A stretch of 64,000 nucleotides of DNA from Symbiodinium natans (GCA_905221605.1 CAJNDS010001114.1:503501-567500); one strand, 5' to 3'; shown: positions 43,661-56,336, counted from the first letter of the stretch. Translations and numbers: made by a program. Notes: generated by a model from the letters alone, not told the origin.

Positions 43661-46600
43661 TTTGACTATCACTATGTTGCACGGGCGTGGATACAAGAAT
43701 CAGTACGACGCCCGGCTTTCCCAAAGCCCGCTTAGAAGGTACGAGACTACAAGCCATGTCAGCTTTTCGAAAACCCTGCTTAAAGACTTCTCAATCCCTA
43801 ACCCGAACACCCCAACTGAGGGGCATTTCATTGTGTGTCGGGCGAGCTTTTTCAGGTCTAGGGTTTAGGCCTTAGAGGTGCAATTGTGCTGATCAGGGCT
43901 TCAAAGAAGCTCTGATGGGAAATGAGGGCTTGGGGACTTCAGGATTTGTAGGGTTAGGGTCTTAGGGTTTAGGGTTGGAGGTTAGGGTTTAGGGTGTAAG
44001 GGTTAGAGGCTTGAAGACTTAGGCTTTAGGATTCAGGGTATTCAGCCCAAAAACATGCTATTGTAGAAAGCCACGAAAAGCAGGCCTCCGCGGCGTTCCA
44101 CTGCATGGATCATACAAACAACTTTGAAAGGGCTAGGGTATCACGGCCTAGATTTACACCGCAAGCAAGCTCTGTGAGGTGTGTACCGGCATGAATTTCG
44201 GCCGGAATGTCGGGTTTGAGGTTCTAGGGCTCCAGGGAAGTGAGTTTCAGGGTCTTGGTTTCATTCGGGCTCACGTGCGAGAACAGGGTTTTACGATGTT
44301 GGGCATTGGGGTTTGCTTCGGATTGATGGGTCTGAATATCAGCTGAAGTCCTCAAACAGAATCCCCGAAGCTTAGGAAACGCCAAAGCCTGAAATGTCTA
44401 TTTGCACTTTATTTATCTTTATTTTGTGATATCAGGGCTGGTGTCAGCGAGTGTGGGTTTGGTTTCAACAGAGACGGGCCAGTGGGCCCACCAAATAGGA
44501 CCATGCCCTGACTATCAGGCCTCGGACCTTCTGCATGTTGAGACGGGCACCGGCCCTAAATAAAAATTGCACTCACCCACTTCTTCTCTAGAGGCATCCG
44601 ACCTTCGGACATGCTTCTCCACCAGCTGCATGGTTCCCTTTGGGACGGAATCCCTCCACACAGATCTAAGCTTTAAGCCCAAGAGCATGGAACCTCAGCC
44701 CACGCCTCAAGGAACATGATACTGGTGTGGTGGGAATTGTCAAAGAAAAGAGCTGAGCCAGCAAGCAACCCACGCCAACAACCACTCTAAATCTCAAGCC
44801 CAGACCCCAAACAAGCTACCCATCGTTTATTACCCCCTACAGGCTTCTAGAGCTTCACTGAAGCCATTTCCCACAAAGACCCAGACTGCAACACATTCCC
44901 CTTCCGAAGCCGAGCCGCCACTGCATTCAGCGCCCACGCGGCGTTGAGGCAGAGCGCTGGCTCCTGGTCCGTGGTTCCCACGGCCTCGCCGCAGGTGGAA
45001 GCTTCGTGCCATGCATTGAATCCGAAGACCGACAGAGCGGTTGACACTCCCAGAATGTGAATCGTAGAGGCTTCGAGGTCCCGAACCGCACTGAGCTAGG
45101 CCCCCCCCTCCCCACATGCTCTCCCCTCCGACAAAAAAAAAGAAGCCCAGCGGGGTCATGTCAGCACGGGGGTAGCGATGAAGGGTCTGGGGGATGAGCA
45201 GCGCCGCACGGACGAGGAAAGAAAGGGAAATTGGAGCTGATAACGCTTAGGCTTCAGGACTCAGTGGAGTTAGTGCTTGGAGTTTCAGATTCGGGTTTGG
45301 GCTTCATGGCTTAGGGTGCTAAGGCATGAGGGTTCCAAAGCTGATGGGACGCTGCCAAACCCCCTAGAAGCCTAGGGTGCCGAACCCGAAACGTTGCCAC
45401 CAGTTTTGGGGGGTTTGAGATGGTTTGAGTAGGGCTTCGGAGCATCGATATTCTGGGGACGTTCTCATCTGGACCCGCCCTGCACCATCCTTCACCAGCA
45501 GCTGGACGCATCTTTGCACGTCCTCCTCGCGGCTGCCGGCTAAGGCTTGAGAGAACCGGGAGAGACCGGGAGTCAGAGCAAAGGATGGTACAGAAGCACA
45601 GGAGGACTCGAAACTGTATATGGGCTTGTGGAGCCTGAGTGTGAGCAAAGGGGCATATGGGCTTCGGCTTCTTTCGACATGGTTCCTCTCAAGTACCCGT
45701 GGATACCCTCAAAACCCAGCCAAAACGCCTCCACGCTCTCACCTGCACTGCAGCTCTGCAGCTATACTACGTAAAGGGGTCTGGGCCCACTGTTGCCGTT
45801 GTACTAGCCCAACATCAGCGAATCTGCGCCTGGCACCGAAGAAGGGCATTGATCACCATCTGCGCAGTCGCCTGCTCAGGCTCAAGGCATGAAGCTTGCC
45901 GGCAAAAGGCTCTTGCTCCAAAAGCCAGCTTAGCATTGTTGCAGTGTTCTCTTGGGTCAAGGGCGCATTGCTGAATATGCTGCGTCGGGCACAAAACCTA
46001 TCTATCAACCTCTTTTTGGACAGCTCGACCCGAGCCCTGACAACAACTGGACCCAATGCACCCCTCCCCAGGAATCAAGCGATGACGGAGCACAAAAGTC
46101 GCAATAACTCGCCTCCTTCAATGCCGCCATGAACTAGACCGCACGTCATGTAGTCGATCCATTTAGTCAATGGTGTGTGGCAACGCTTGCCATATCATGG
46201 TGCTGGCATTCTCCCACCGCTCGGCGACACCCCAAATCCTTCCAGGAGCGCCATGAAACATCATGAAGCCCCCGATCTCAAGTCGCAAACCCCAAGCCCC
46301 ATGTGCATGCCACCAACCCTTAACCCTTAACCCTGAAAGTAGAGTCCGCAATTTGGAACTGCCAGGCCCCCAAACCAGATCATGGGGGACCCCGATATTG
46401 CAGCGAGCACAACAACAGCCTCTGCAAATCTGAAACCTCAACTACATTTATTTAGCAAACCAGAGTAAACCCTACAGTAATCCCAGTACACCCAAAAGCC
46501 CCCAAACAAACCCTAAACCCTAATCCCTGAACCCTAATTAAACCCCAAAGCACCGAAGAATCTACGTGAGAAGCACACCGAAGCCTCGCGCAGAGGCCCA

Positions 46601-47255
46601 TGGCTGAGATCTGGCACCAGCTGCACCAGCTGGAGCAAAGCGGTGGGGCCTCTGCGGGCGATTGCGTCGTGATTTTTGGCGGCGTTTGCAGGCTTGAGAT
46701 GGAGGAGTGGAAGAGGGTCGGAAGGGTTCGCGGGTGTGTGCTTGGGGGGTGAATGTTAGGGGCTTTTAGGGGTAAAGGAGGTTCGGGACCACACCAGGGG
46801 CCCATGAAACTACCCTCAGATACTTGCGGCCCGCCCAATCCGCAGCCCTAAATCCAGAACTCGGCGTCAAACCACAGGATGCGGTGTGCAGGCGCAGCTG
46901 CCAAGAGCAGCATTCTAGAGCATGTCGGAAAGTTTGAGCTACAGCTACACGTCAAACTAACTTCAACACACCGTGACTTCCTACATGTCCACGCTTTCAG
47001 CAGCGACATCTAGACCATGGGGCAGGAGCCAAGCCTAAACTCTGCACGCAACCTTTCCGTTGGCACCTGCTTTTGCTGCCTCCTCCTGCAGGGCCCCTGC
47101 GCAAGAGTCACAAAGATGCGAGGCGGATTGGCTTTTTGGAGGTTCAGGGGGCTTCAGGGCTGAGGATAGGGCATGAAGAGGTTGTGTGGAGCGCATCGTG
47201 AGGCGTTGAGGGGATCAAAGAGCTTGAAGGGCTTGAGGCTTCGGATGCCGCGTGA
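43660..47255. other. No supported gene
   Basis: Contains degenerate TTTAGGG at 43,930-44,010, small CCCTAAA-like runs near 46,510-46,545 and many short frames. I saw no exon here with good splice sites on a consistent strand. Confidence 0.4.
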
Positions 47256-47261
47256 ATTATC

Positions 47262-47501
47262 AGTCCAGGGCATCGCGGAACAGATGTCTGGGTGAAGCGT
47301 CCGGGAATGCAAGAGGTTGCATTAACGATGCTTGGGGACTTGCTGTCCAAGCAGTATCTGCTGGGCTTTGGGGATGACGATGATGTGGCAATTCGGAAAG
47401 CTTTACGAATCATGGGGGCCTTGGACTTTTGGGATTATGATGTCTCGGGCCTGACACAGCCATGCTGGCACCAGCCAAGCAAGCGTCGCGGTCGGCCATA
47501 G
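47262..47501 (+). CDS. Candidate terminal exon with basic tail
   Basis: The plus frame is open from 47,256 to TAG. After the possible 3' splice site TTATCAG it reads MQEVALTMLGDLLSKQYLLG, then DDDDVAIRKALRIMGALDFW and ends KRRGRP, an AT-hook-like basic motif. Codon pattern and helix periodicity look genuine, but upstream exons were not found. Confidence 0.4.
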   Translation, partial: SPGHRGTDVWVKRPGMQEVALTMLGDLLSKQYLLGFGDDDDVAIRKALRIMGALDFWDYDVSGLTQPCWHQPSKRRGRP

Positions 47502-47699
47502 CAGTGGGATCTACGCAGTGCTGCTTGCGTTGCGGTTAGATGAAGTCGAAGCTATACAAAGACTTCATTGACTCCCTCCACAGCTGATCTAGTTTCGGTG
47601 GGATTTGTGAAAAATGGGCTTTTTGGGCCTAGGGTGGGGTTTTGTTTGGGGTTCCTTTCTGGTCTGTTTCCTTGGTTTCCCTAGGCAAACCTCTCTTCC

Positions 47700-48660
47700 C
47701 TCTGTGTTAGAGGCGCTGCTGCTAATTTTCATGGGATTCATATTCATTTGATAAGAACCCTACTAAGTAATTCTAATCGAATTCTCAATTTTGGGTTTGT
47801 TTCCTTGGTTCTCCCTGAGAAACCTCTATCCTCTCCATATTTTACTGGGGCGCCATATTAAATTTATTAATAAGAACTTTTAGTTTTAATCGAACTCTTA
47901 CTCATGTTCATCGGATTCTTCTCAGGAAATTCATGGATGCCATTAGATTTACCAATGTTTACAGCTCCGGCGTATGAAAACATGGGTAAAACAAATAAGC
48001 CCATAAAAATCATGAATTCATGGAAAGTATCGGTTTTACCACTGCTTTCGAGCCTACGAAAACATTGTTAAACCCAATGAAATCCAAAAGAAAACATGAT
48101 TTTCAAGAGTCTCAGATCAGGAATTAATGGATGTTCTTGGTTTTACCAATGCTTCTTCCTTTCTTTCTTTCTTTCTTTCTTTCTTGATTCCTCCTTCCTG
48201 CCTTCTTGCTTGCTTGCGTCCTTCCTCTCTTCCTCTTTTCCTTCATATCTTGCAGCGTCTCTTTGCCAAAACCTAAGGATTCGGAAGATTTCCTCGCAAA
48301 AAAGAAGAAATAGAGGTTCTCCTAGGAAAACACGAAGAACACAGACAAAAAAAAAGATATCCCACCTCCCCACCCCACAAAAAAAGTAGTAATAATCACA
48401 ATAAACGAAATGAAAATACATGATAAAAAACATACCCAAAAAATAGGCCGTCCCTTGAGCTAGGTTGACATGATCTTGAAGGGGCTTGCGAACTGGAGCT
48501 CGCTTCTCTTCAACATCTGGCGTACACACACACACACACACACAGCTCCTAGCACATCACGACTATACTGAACTTGGAACCCCAGCAAAAATGATAGTTT
48601 TTGCTGTTTCTTAGGAATTATAGTACCCACAAATTAAAAATTCTTTCCAAGTACCCCTAA
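47700..48660. other. AT-rich island with simple repeats
   Basis: Contains (CTTT)n at 48,152-48,186, A-rich runs and (CA)n at 48,521-48,543. Phrases such as agaaccctactaagtaatt recall the units at 24.7-25.2 kb. No gene seen. Confidence 0.6.
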
Positions 48661-48956
48661 GACGAGTGGACAACTAAACCCGGAAACGCAGTCGACCTTG
48701 AGCCGTAGGATGCCTCGGGAGCAGGTAAGCGGGTTCTTGCTTCTGCCTACTTCTAGGGTGTCAAGAACAGTTCTAGGGTTGAGGGTTTAGGGTTGAGGGT
48801 TGAGGGTTTAGGGTTTAGGTTCTGGCCCCCAAAAGCCTTTCAGACAGCTTGCTTCTGTTCTGGCGCCCAGCTTCGCGGCACAGCTGGGCTTCTTAGCATG
48901 GGGGTTTCGGACTCTCGGACCATCGGACCGGGAGTCAGAGCTGGGGCCTTGGTGGT

Positions 48957-49103
48957 GTTAGGGTTTAGGGTTTAGGGTTTAGGGTTTAGGGTTTAGGGTT
49001 TAGGGTTTAGGGTTTAGGGTTTAGGGTTTAGGGTTTAGGGTTTAGGGTTTAGGGTTTAGGGTTTAGGGTTTAGGGTTTAGGGTTTAGGGTTTAGGGTTTA
49101 GGA
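48957..49103 (+). repeat. TTTAGGG array, 21 units
   Basis: Uninterrupted TTTAGGG. It follows a shorter mixed TTTAGGG/TTGAGGG run at 48,775-48,822. Between them an open frame has no clear splice sites. Confidence 0.97.
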
Positions 49104-50104
49104 CTTTCCGAGCCCAGGCTGGGTTCGGGCAGAGGGGGTTTGTCGCAAGGCTTGGATGGTTTTAGGGTTTCTGGTGAAGTGGACGGCCCATATCGCCTAC
49201 GCTCGTGGTGGATGAAATTCGTCTCACCTGTTACAACTGTTCCGTGACACGGATGAGGCCACTGCCAGTCTTATCCACACTGCCGGCCTTATCAACTAGA
49301 TCATTAGATCTTTCGCACTTCCAGAACCCTACAGAAAGCACATAGCACATCTGCAAAACTCGCATCAAAAAAAACTCCCCACAAGTGTCCCACAGACCCG
49401 CAGCCAGTGCGCCAGCGGCGGCACCTCCTCCTGGCGGTGCAGATTCAGAGAACGACCCGATTGCAGTTTCGTGGTCTGGGGCTTCAGGGTTTAGGGAGGG
49501 TTTCACGAGGAGCTGAAGATGGCTTCTAATTTGAGCCCACGTCCGGCTTGTCTGCTTGTTACCTGATTCTGGTGGCGATTGGTGGAGTCTGTCAGGGTTT
49601 GCATGGGTTTAGAGGCTGTCTCAAGCTTCAGGGATTGAGGAATCAGGCTGTCAAGAAGATGTTGGACCCCAAGAGAATAGAGCTGATTCAGCACGGGGGC
49701 CTCATCATCATCCCAGGGCTCGGTAGCCGGGCCGGCACCTGCGGGTTCGTAGTTGTGGCCTTCGGCTTTGGCTTAGACTAGCTCTTGTGAGCAGCGCCCC
49801 TGCGCCCTTGCCAACAAACCCAGCCGGTTGCAGGGGACTTGGCTTCGTGTCCTACTGTACTGATTTCTGCGCATTCGCGCGGTTTAGGGCATAGAGCGCA
49901 TGGGCAAATTAGGGTTTAGGGTTTAGGGTAAGATGGCGGATACTCACAACTTTGTTGGATACTCACAACTTTGCGGATGTGCTGTGGGGCCATTTTCCGC
50001 ACTGGCAAGAGTGTCCGCGTGGAACATGCGACTTGCAGACTACTCCGTTGAGTAGTCAGCCTCGGCGAATTAGGAGGCCGTCTTTTCAAACCCCCTAGGG
50101 TCTA

Positions 50105-50190
50105 AAACCCTGAACCCTAAACCCTCACCCTCAACCCTAAACCCTGAATCCCTAACCCTAAAACCCTAAACCCTAAACCCTAAACCCTTA
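50105..50190 (-). repeat. CCCTAAA array
   Basis: Mixed CCCTAAA and CCCTCAA units. It is separated by 117 bp from the TTTAGGG array at 50,308. The interval, after AACCCTTAG, reads FKNILHYSHTHTHSEATASV on the plus strand. Confidence 0.9.
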
Positions 50191-50307
50191 GCTTCAAGAA
50201 CATCCTGCACTACTCACACACACACACACTCAGAGGCCACAGCTAGCGTGCAGGAGCCCGCAGCTCCCACTCCACACCAACCTTGACCACACATCCCTAC
50301 ACACCAC

Positions 50308-50574
50308 CTAGGGTTCAGGGTTCAGGGTTTGGGTTTAGGGTTTAGGGTTTAGGGTTTAGGGTTTAGGGTTTGGGGTTTAGGGTTTAGGGTTTATGGTTGA
50401 GGGTTTAGGGTTTAGGGTTTAGGGTTTAGGGTTTAGGGTTTAGGGTTTAGGGTTTAGGGTTTAGGGTTTAGGGTTTAGGGTTTAGGGTTTAGGGTTTAGG
50501 GTTTAGGGTTTAGGGTTTAGGGTTTAGGGTTTCAGGTTTAGGGTTTAGGGTTTAGGGTTTCGGGTTTAGGGTTC
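50308..50574 (+). repeat. TTTAGGG array, about 265 bp
   Basis: About 37 units with sparse TTTGGGG, TTGAGGG and TTTCGGG variants. The following 50,580-51,110 has open frames on both strands, none assigned. Confidence 0.97.
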
Positions 50575-51111
50575 CGCGGCCACTGGGGAATGCAAAGCTT
50601 ATATAAGCCTTAAGCCGCGCCATCCCAACAAAGCAAGGTTTCTTGTGGCAAGTTCTTGGAATGCTGCGCTCAAATGCCACGTGCATGAGACAAGCCCGTG
50701 GGCATGTTTGTTGCTTGCTCCGCCTCGTGAAACGGTGTTCTTCGGTCTGCAAAGCGCTGACTCTCAAGACGAAACGAAACCATCGAAGACTTGTTGTGGA
50801 TCCATCGAGTTGAAAACCCTCAGGCCGAAAATGATACCTAGGACCTCGGGAATGCCAATGGCACATGGGGTAGCAGAAGGGATGCTTCCGTTTCGCTACG
50901 CTTGGTAACTCAGGCGCATCCCGGTGACACTGGCTGATGCCGAAGCGCGCGCAGGGGTGCTGAAAGGCGAGAATCGGGAGGCCCGCAACAACTCTACACC
51001 ATGCTTGCATCTTACAGGCCTTTCAGGGTTGCAAGGTGTTGAGCCCACCATGGATGAAGTTGCCTCATTAGCCTCATTAAGACCTGCAAGGTCTCCTTGT
51101 GGGACTTACCC

Positions 51112-51322
51112 TAAACCGTAAACCCTCAACCCTCAACCCTAAACCCTCAACCCTGTTCCGACATTGAAGGGAACCTAAACTGGGAGTCCAAAGAGCCCAG
51201 AGCCCTGAAAGCAAGGAGATTGACCTTTCTGGCTCATGTGTACCGCTAGCCGCTAGACGTAAGCGCCTCTGACAAGGTTTGAGGTTTGGGGTTTGGGGTT
51301 TAGGGTTTAGGGCTTAGGGTTC
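51112..51322. repeat. CCCTCAA/CCCTAAA run, 130-bp interval, TTTGGGG/TTTAGGG run
   Basis: Another opposed pair. The interval holds CTCCTTGCTTTCAG on the minus strand followed by LWALWTPSLGSLQCRN, and on the plus strand PKLGVQRAQSPESKEIDLSG. Either may be an exon. Confidence 0.6.
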
Positions 51323-51788
51323 TTCACCGGGGTCGGGCTTGTAGTTGCTTTGAAGACCTTCTTACGGAGCAGCTCGCGCGTTGGCCTGGTGGACCTGCGC
51401 AGGTGAAGATGTTGATCTTACATGTCCTGTTTCGGTCCGCAGGTAAGCTGATGGTTTGCTAAGTCTTGCTGCTGAAGCAGCCAACCATAGGCTTGTCTAG
51501 ACCATGGTCAGGGAGAGGAAAAGCAGCATGTGGTCACGAAGTGAAAGAAAAGAAGCCTTGAAGCCCTCCAAACACCTACACCCTCCAGAGAACTGCAGTG
51601 TCCTGATCGAACCCAGCTCTTAAAACCCGGAGTCCCTCAACCGGCCAACGACTTTGAGCAGACGCCGAGAGAAGGCGCAGCGTAGGTTTTGGTCTCCATA
51701 GCCGGGAGCTGGAGCCGATAGTATCTACACAAGACCTGAGCTCCAAACTCAGAGTTTGGACCGGACCACCCTACCTCAAGCCATGTGT

Positions 51789-51872
51789 CTTAGGGTTTAG
51801 GGTTTAGGGTTGAGGGTTTAGGGTTTAGGGTTTAGGGTTTAGGGTTTAGGGTTTAGGGTTTAGGGTTTAGGG
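51789..51872 (+). repeat. TTTAGGG array
   Basis: Eleven to twelve units with one TTGAGGG. Confidence 0.96.
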
Positions 51873-52383
51873 AGGGCAGAAGGGGCGGCACTGCGCACGC
51901 GTACGGTGAAACGGATGGCAACGCAGGACGACTCACTTGGCGAGTGCCTGCGCTTTGGACCCTAGCATCGATACCCTCACAGCCCACCCGCACGCATCCT
52001 GAACGCACTTAAACCTCATCAGCTGATGCCCTCAAGCTGAGAACTATAGACTTTAGCCCAAAGTCTTGTGATCTGGCTGGGTGCGACCTTCGGGAGCTCT
52101 GCAAAGTACAACTTCAGGGATATTACAACCGGGAGTCAGGAGTCTTGAAGCAGCTTGAGAGCTTGGGTTGCAGGGTTTTGCAAGGAAGCAGGGTCTCAAA
52201 TCATGCCCCCGCACACACACATTTGTGGTACTTGCATGAAACAAGTTCCCCATTCCCAGACAAACAGGGGTAAACGAAACACATCCCACAGTCCTACGCC
52301 AGAAGCCCCAAACCCCTAAAGCACTTGACGCTAGTTGCTGAGTACCCTGGGCCAAAACCGGCTAACCTTTCAATTATGGTAGG

Positions 52384-52696
52384 ATCATTGTTATTATTAC
52401 TATTATTGCTATTATTACTATTATTACTATTATTACTATTATTACTATTATTACTATTATTACTATTATTACTATTATTACTATTATTACTATTATTACT
52501 ATTATTACTATTATTACTATTATTACTATTATTACTATTATTACTATTATTACTATTATTACTATTATTACTACTATTACTATTATTACTATTATTACTA
52601 TTATTACTATTATTACTATTATTACTATTATTACTATTATTACTATTATTACTATTATTACTATTATTACTATTATTACTATTATTACTATTATTG
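52384..52696. repeat. (ATTATTACT)n microsatellite, about 310 bp
   Basis: A 9-bp unit repeated about 34 times with only one or two changes. In one frame it reads as poly-leucine; this is a repeat artefact. Confidence 0.97.
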
Positions 52697-52884
52697 TGAT
52701 TTATTTTTATGCATATATATGTATATATACCTTAAAATCAGAAAGGTTACCCACTTAGCTAGTATGTAACGCGACACTTCCAGTTCTGCGGGGCTGACAT
52801 CGTCTGGGCTGTAGTCGCCCCAGCCGGAAGACACCCACCTGCGGCACCCCACCCTCTTGGAGGCACTTTGGGCTCAAGGCCAGG

Positions 52885-52968
52885 GTTTGGGGTTTGGGGT
52901 TTGGGGTTTGGGGTTTGGGGTTTGGGGTTTGGGGTTTGGGGTTTGGGGTTTGGGGTTTAGGGTCTGGG
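52885..52968 (+). repeat. TTTGGGG heptamer array
   Basis: Eleven near-perfect TTTGGGG units followed by a single TTTAGGG. It is a homogeneous variant block of the telomere-like heptamer. Confidence 0.95.
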
Positions 52969-53599
52969 GTTAGAGTGCGATAGAGCGCTTTCCAGAGACA
53001 TCCTACGTCCGGGGCCCTCTTTCGGTTGGAAGTGCACGGGCGCACGGCCAACTGCCATCCCTGGTCCCTAGAGCCCATGTAGTCACACGCAGCCCCAAGC
53101 AACAGGAGGGGTGCTGAGTACGAGGTTAAGACCCATGACTTGGCTTGGCGGTTTGGCGGTCTGGCATGATAGGAGCCAACGCTCAATCCGAAGGCTGAAG
53201 CCCTGAGAGCCCCCAACAAACATGGGGGGGACCCCTCACAACTTTGGCCGAGCAACGTCGTGGCACCGTGCCACCCTGCCTGCCACACGTGGTATGCGAG
53301 GTTCTTCTAGGGCTTGCCAGGGTTTGTGACAAGTTTGCGATGTTCTTTAAACCCTAGACCCCAAACCTAAACCCGACGAGCTTGATGAGCCTCGCTTCTT
53401 AGAGAGGGGTTGCGGGGGGTCACGGTGTCGGCGTTGGACCGGCACGCGAAAGACGTTGAATACGAGATGAAACACAAAGCTTGCCTTTGGGCTTGTGGTG
53501 TTGGGGGGTCTCGGTTGTGGGGCCTGCGGTTCGCGGATTCACAGAGTTAAGTTAGAATTCAGAACTTAAGATGTAGCTTTGAGATGCTTCGAGGCAGAG

Positions 53600-53943
53600 G
53601 CAGGCAGACTCCCGAGGAAGTGGCTGAGGCGTTTCAGGCTCGCTGCACCGGCTGGAATCGACTGGCCATGCTCGGCAGCGTTATCTGGGCCCTGCACCAC
53701 GATAGGACTAAGCGAATTCAAATTCCAGATGAGGCGATTATTATGATTATTTTTCGTATTCTAGCTTCTGCAGACCCATACCCTCTAGAGTCTGCACATG
53801 GCACGGCACACCTGAAGCAGGATCTCCTTGTCCCTTCTCAGGGAGCGATCCGCGTACCTGGCATAGCGAAAACGGCCCACAATCTTCGGGACCGGCTTGG
53901 CTCATGCGCGGGCTCTGTAGCTCTGAGGAAAAGAAGGCTTTGA
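53600..53943 (+). CDS. Candidate plus-strand exons, unknown product
   Basis: The segment 53,611-53,705 reads TPEEVAEAFQARCTGWNRLA and MLGSVIWALHHD after AGGCAG. A later segment, after the canonical 3' splice site TGTCCCTTCTCAG at 53,841, reads GAIRVPGIAKTAHNLRDRLG and continues to a stop at 53,943. The two lie in one long frame, but the AT-rich part between them may be an intron. Confidence 0.4.
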
Positions 53944-54379
53944 TGGTACGCATCCAAAGCTTCAGAACATCATTTCTGCATGCTCGACTCAACCCGGACA
54001 CGTGCCTTGAGTGATGTCTTTCCCGCGTCCACAAAGCGCGTCGGACAGAGGACACAACGCACACCCGACCGGATCGGAAAGACAACGTGCTTGACCCTCC
54101 TGTTTGGGAACTGTCCAGGCTTGACTTTTGCTGGTTTTTTAAGGATCCTGCTCAAGTTGCTCTTCGCCCTGGAGGATACAGGACACGGATCAAGGCTACA
54201 AAGCGACTCCGGGAGGTGTAAGGACAATGGCATCCCTACCCCTAACCCCCCCACTAGTCATGCGCTGTTCTACGAGCTAACGTAAACCCTAAACCCTAAA
54301 CCCTTGACGTCTCGTGGGGCCAGCCCAGGTTCGTCCCTCCACAGTGTGAAACCTCAACCACGCCCCGCATTGACTTATA

Positions 54380-54475
54380 ACTCTTATGAACAGTATGTAT
54401 GTTATGACTAGTATTCATATAAAAAACACTAATGATTATTAATATTATTTAATATTATTAATAATGAGTGAGCAT
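54380..54475. repeat. Short AT-rich palindromic stretch
   Basis: attattaatatta followed by its approximate mirror. No gene. The following 54,480-55,380 shows only unassigned frames. Confidence 0.55.
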
Positions 54476-55381
54476 AGGACTTCGGGCTTTGAAGTTTGAA
54501 GGCTTTCTTCAAGATGCTGTACGTCGTGGCGATATATGATGAGGGATTCTATCGTTCGACTTTTCGGGGGTTGAAACTGGCGAAAAGGCCGGCGTTTGTT
54601 CGAAAGGTCCAAAAAGTGTGCGGCGCGCCTCAGCGCGGAGCCCTTGCAGGTCACGGCTGCTAGGACCACCTGGGGTGGGGGGGGATAGCTTGGGGGCTCA
54701 GTTCTTGGTAGGGAATTGGGAGATGAGCCTGGGAAAGCCCAGATGAACGAGATCTTGGTCTGGCGCCTGAGCCTTCTGCTTTTGAGATGCACAAGACCTC
54801 CCAAATCCACCAGGGGTTTAGGGTTTAGAGTTTAGGGTTTAGGGACCCGACCCAGAACACCGACGACCCAAGGATTCTGGGCAGCCTGTTTTGAAAGTAC
54901 GCTGACCGGGACGACCAAGATACCGAGTCTGATGACGACCGGACACCCCCAAATCTCGGATTCCGTGTCACACTCAGTCACGGACCACCTTGCTTAACAT
55001 CGCTAATTATTGGGGAAGGAGCCCACATGAATCCAAAAATCATCTGTCAAGTGCCCTTCACACTGTACGCCCGAAGGAACTGCTGGCTTGTAGGCAGGGA
55101 CCTCATCACCATCGGTATGCTCGAACTCAACTTCCTTTTTCTAGGATTGCCCTTAAAACCCTCTGAAAAAATGAACCTGAAGATGATCCTCTTGAACCCA
55201 AGAAGGGGACAAATCACATGCCCACCTTGGCGGAAGGCCTCAAGTCTCAACTCCTTCAGCCATGAATCGCAGACCCCTTCAGCGTCGGTCGGGGACCTCT
55301 GAAACCCCAAACCGGAAACCCAAGGCTTCTAAACCCAAACCCAAAACCCGAAACCCTAACCCTAAACCCTAAACCCGAAAC

Positions 55382-55439
55382 CGATCGCCTCCCGGTCAGC
55401 GCGAAGCTCCGGTGCGGCGTACTGCAGCGCCTCGCCATC
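55382..55439 (-). CDS. Exon coding a DUF4116 repeat
   Basis: Sense CACGCGAG precedes and GTTTCGGGTTTAGGG follows 58 nt that read DGEALQYAAPELRADREAI. This fits the DUF4116 repeat pattern (DG-AL-YAS-ELR-DRE-V), a repeat of unknown function common in protist proteins. It lies between CCCGAAA/CCCTAAA units (55,338-55,381) and degenerate TTAGG/TTTGGGG units (from 55,457), so it is the best protein-level support for the exon-between-arrays model. Neighbouring repeats of the family were not located. Confidence 0.6.
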
Positions 55440-56070
55440 CTCGCGTGGAGGTGGGGGCAGGGTTAGGTTTTGGGGTTTTGGGTTTGGGGTTTGGGGTTTG
55501 AGGTTTCTAGGGTTTGGGGAAGACCATAAGAACGCCAAATGTAAATGGAGCCTTTTTGGGGGAGGGCACCTCTTCCGGGGCTCTCTTCTGGGCATATTCC
55601 GGGGCTCTTCCAGGCTTTCTTCTGCTCGATTGACAAGAGCTGGCAACAAGATCTCTTAGTACCAATATTTAGGAGGACTTCCAGAAGGAGTTTTCACCAT
55701 TGACATTATTGAACACAACCCTTTTTCAATAGCACCCGGGCGCAGAGTAGGATATCAGGCTCTAGACAACCTAACTGGAAGACGTTCACGAAGCAAGCTT
55801 GTTGGCCAAAAGTCCGCCCAAAAAGTTCACGATGAACATCCCCCAAATGATGTACACTTCAACATTGTACATCACGCAAGTTGCGGTGTTGGGGTGTTGA
55901 GGTTTGTAGCTTGAGAGTCCCCGAGCAGCGCAGCACCCAGCCAGGATCCCAAATTGCTTGACTCTCGCGGCAAATGGCGCCCCAGATATTCAGGCCCTCT
56001 GCTCTATGGAGCTGTAAGGGTTAAGTTGTTGCTGGAGTCTAAAGACCAGGGTAACAATCGTGGCCACTAT

Positions 56071-56149
56071 CTGCAGGCTCAGGCCGTAATTTTTGTGACT
56101 AGCAATGGGCTGGCTTTGTTGGTGTCGGGATTTTGGGGGTACTGGTAGT
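56071..56149 (+). CDS. Candidate terminal exon, hydrophobic
   Basis: CACTATCTGCAG is a good 3' splice site. It is followed by AQAVIFVTSNGLALLVSGFW and GYW then TAG at about 56,148. The frame upstream is also open from 55,954 (KWRPRYSGPLLYGAVRVKLL), so the exon could be longer. Confidence 0.35.
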
Positions 56150-56336
56150 TTGCAGGGGGCTCAGGATTTCTATAATTACACTGCATCATGCTGAAACTCC
56201 TGTTTGACGGCAGAGAGGACTACCCGCCAGTCCTGCCAGGATTCGTGCTCCAGATTGAAAGCTTTGCATCACGTCATCACGATGTTGCGAATTAAGACTG
56301 GCCAACCACCCCCCCGCTTTCCCAGGCCCCCGCCCA

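Noticed and set aside
52325-52699. A poly-leucine protein
   Set aside because: It is the translation of the ATTATTACT microsatellite.
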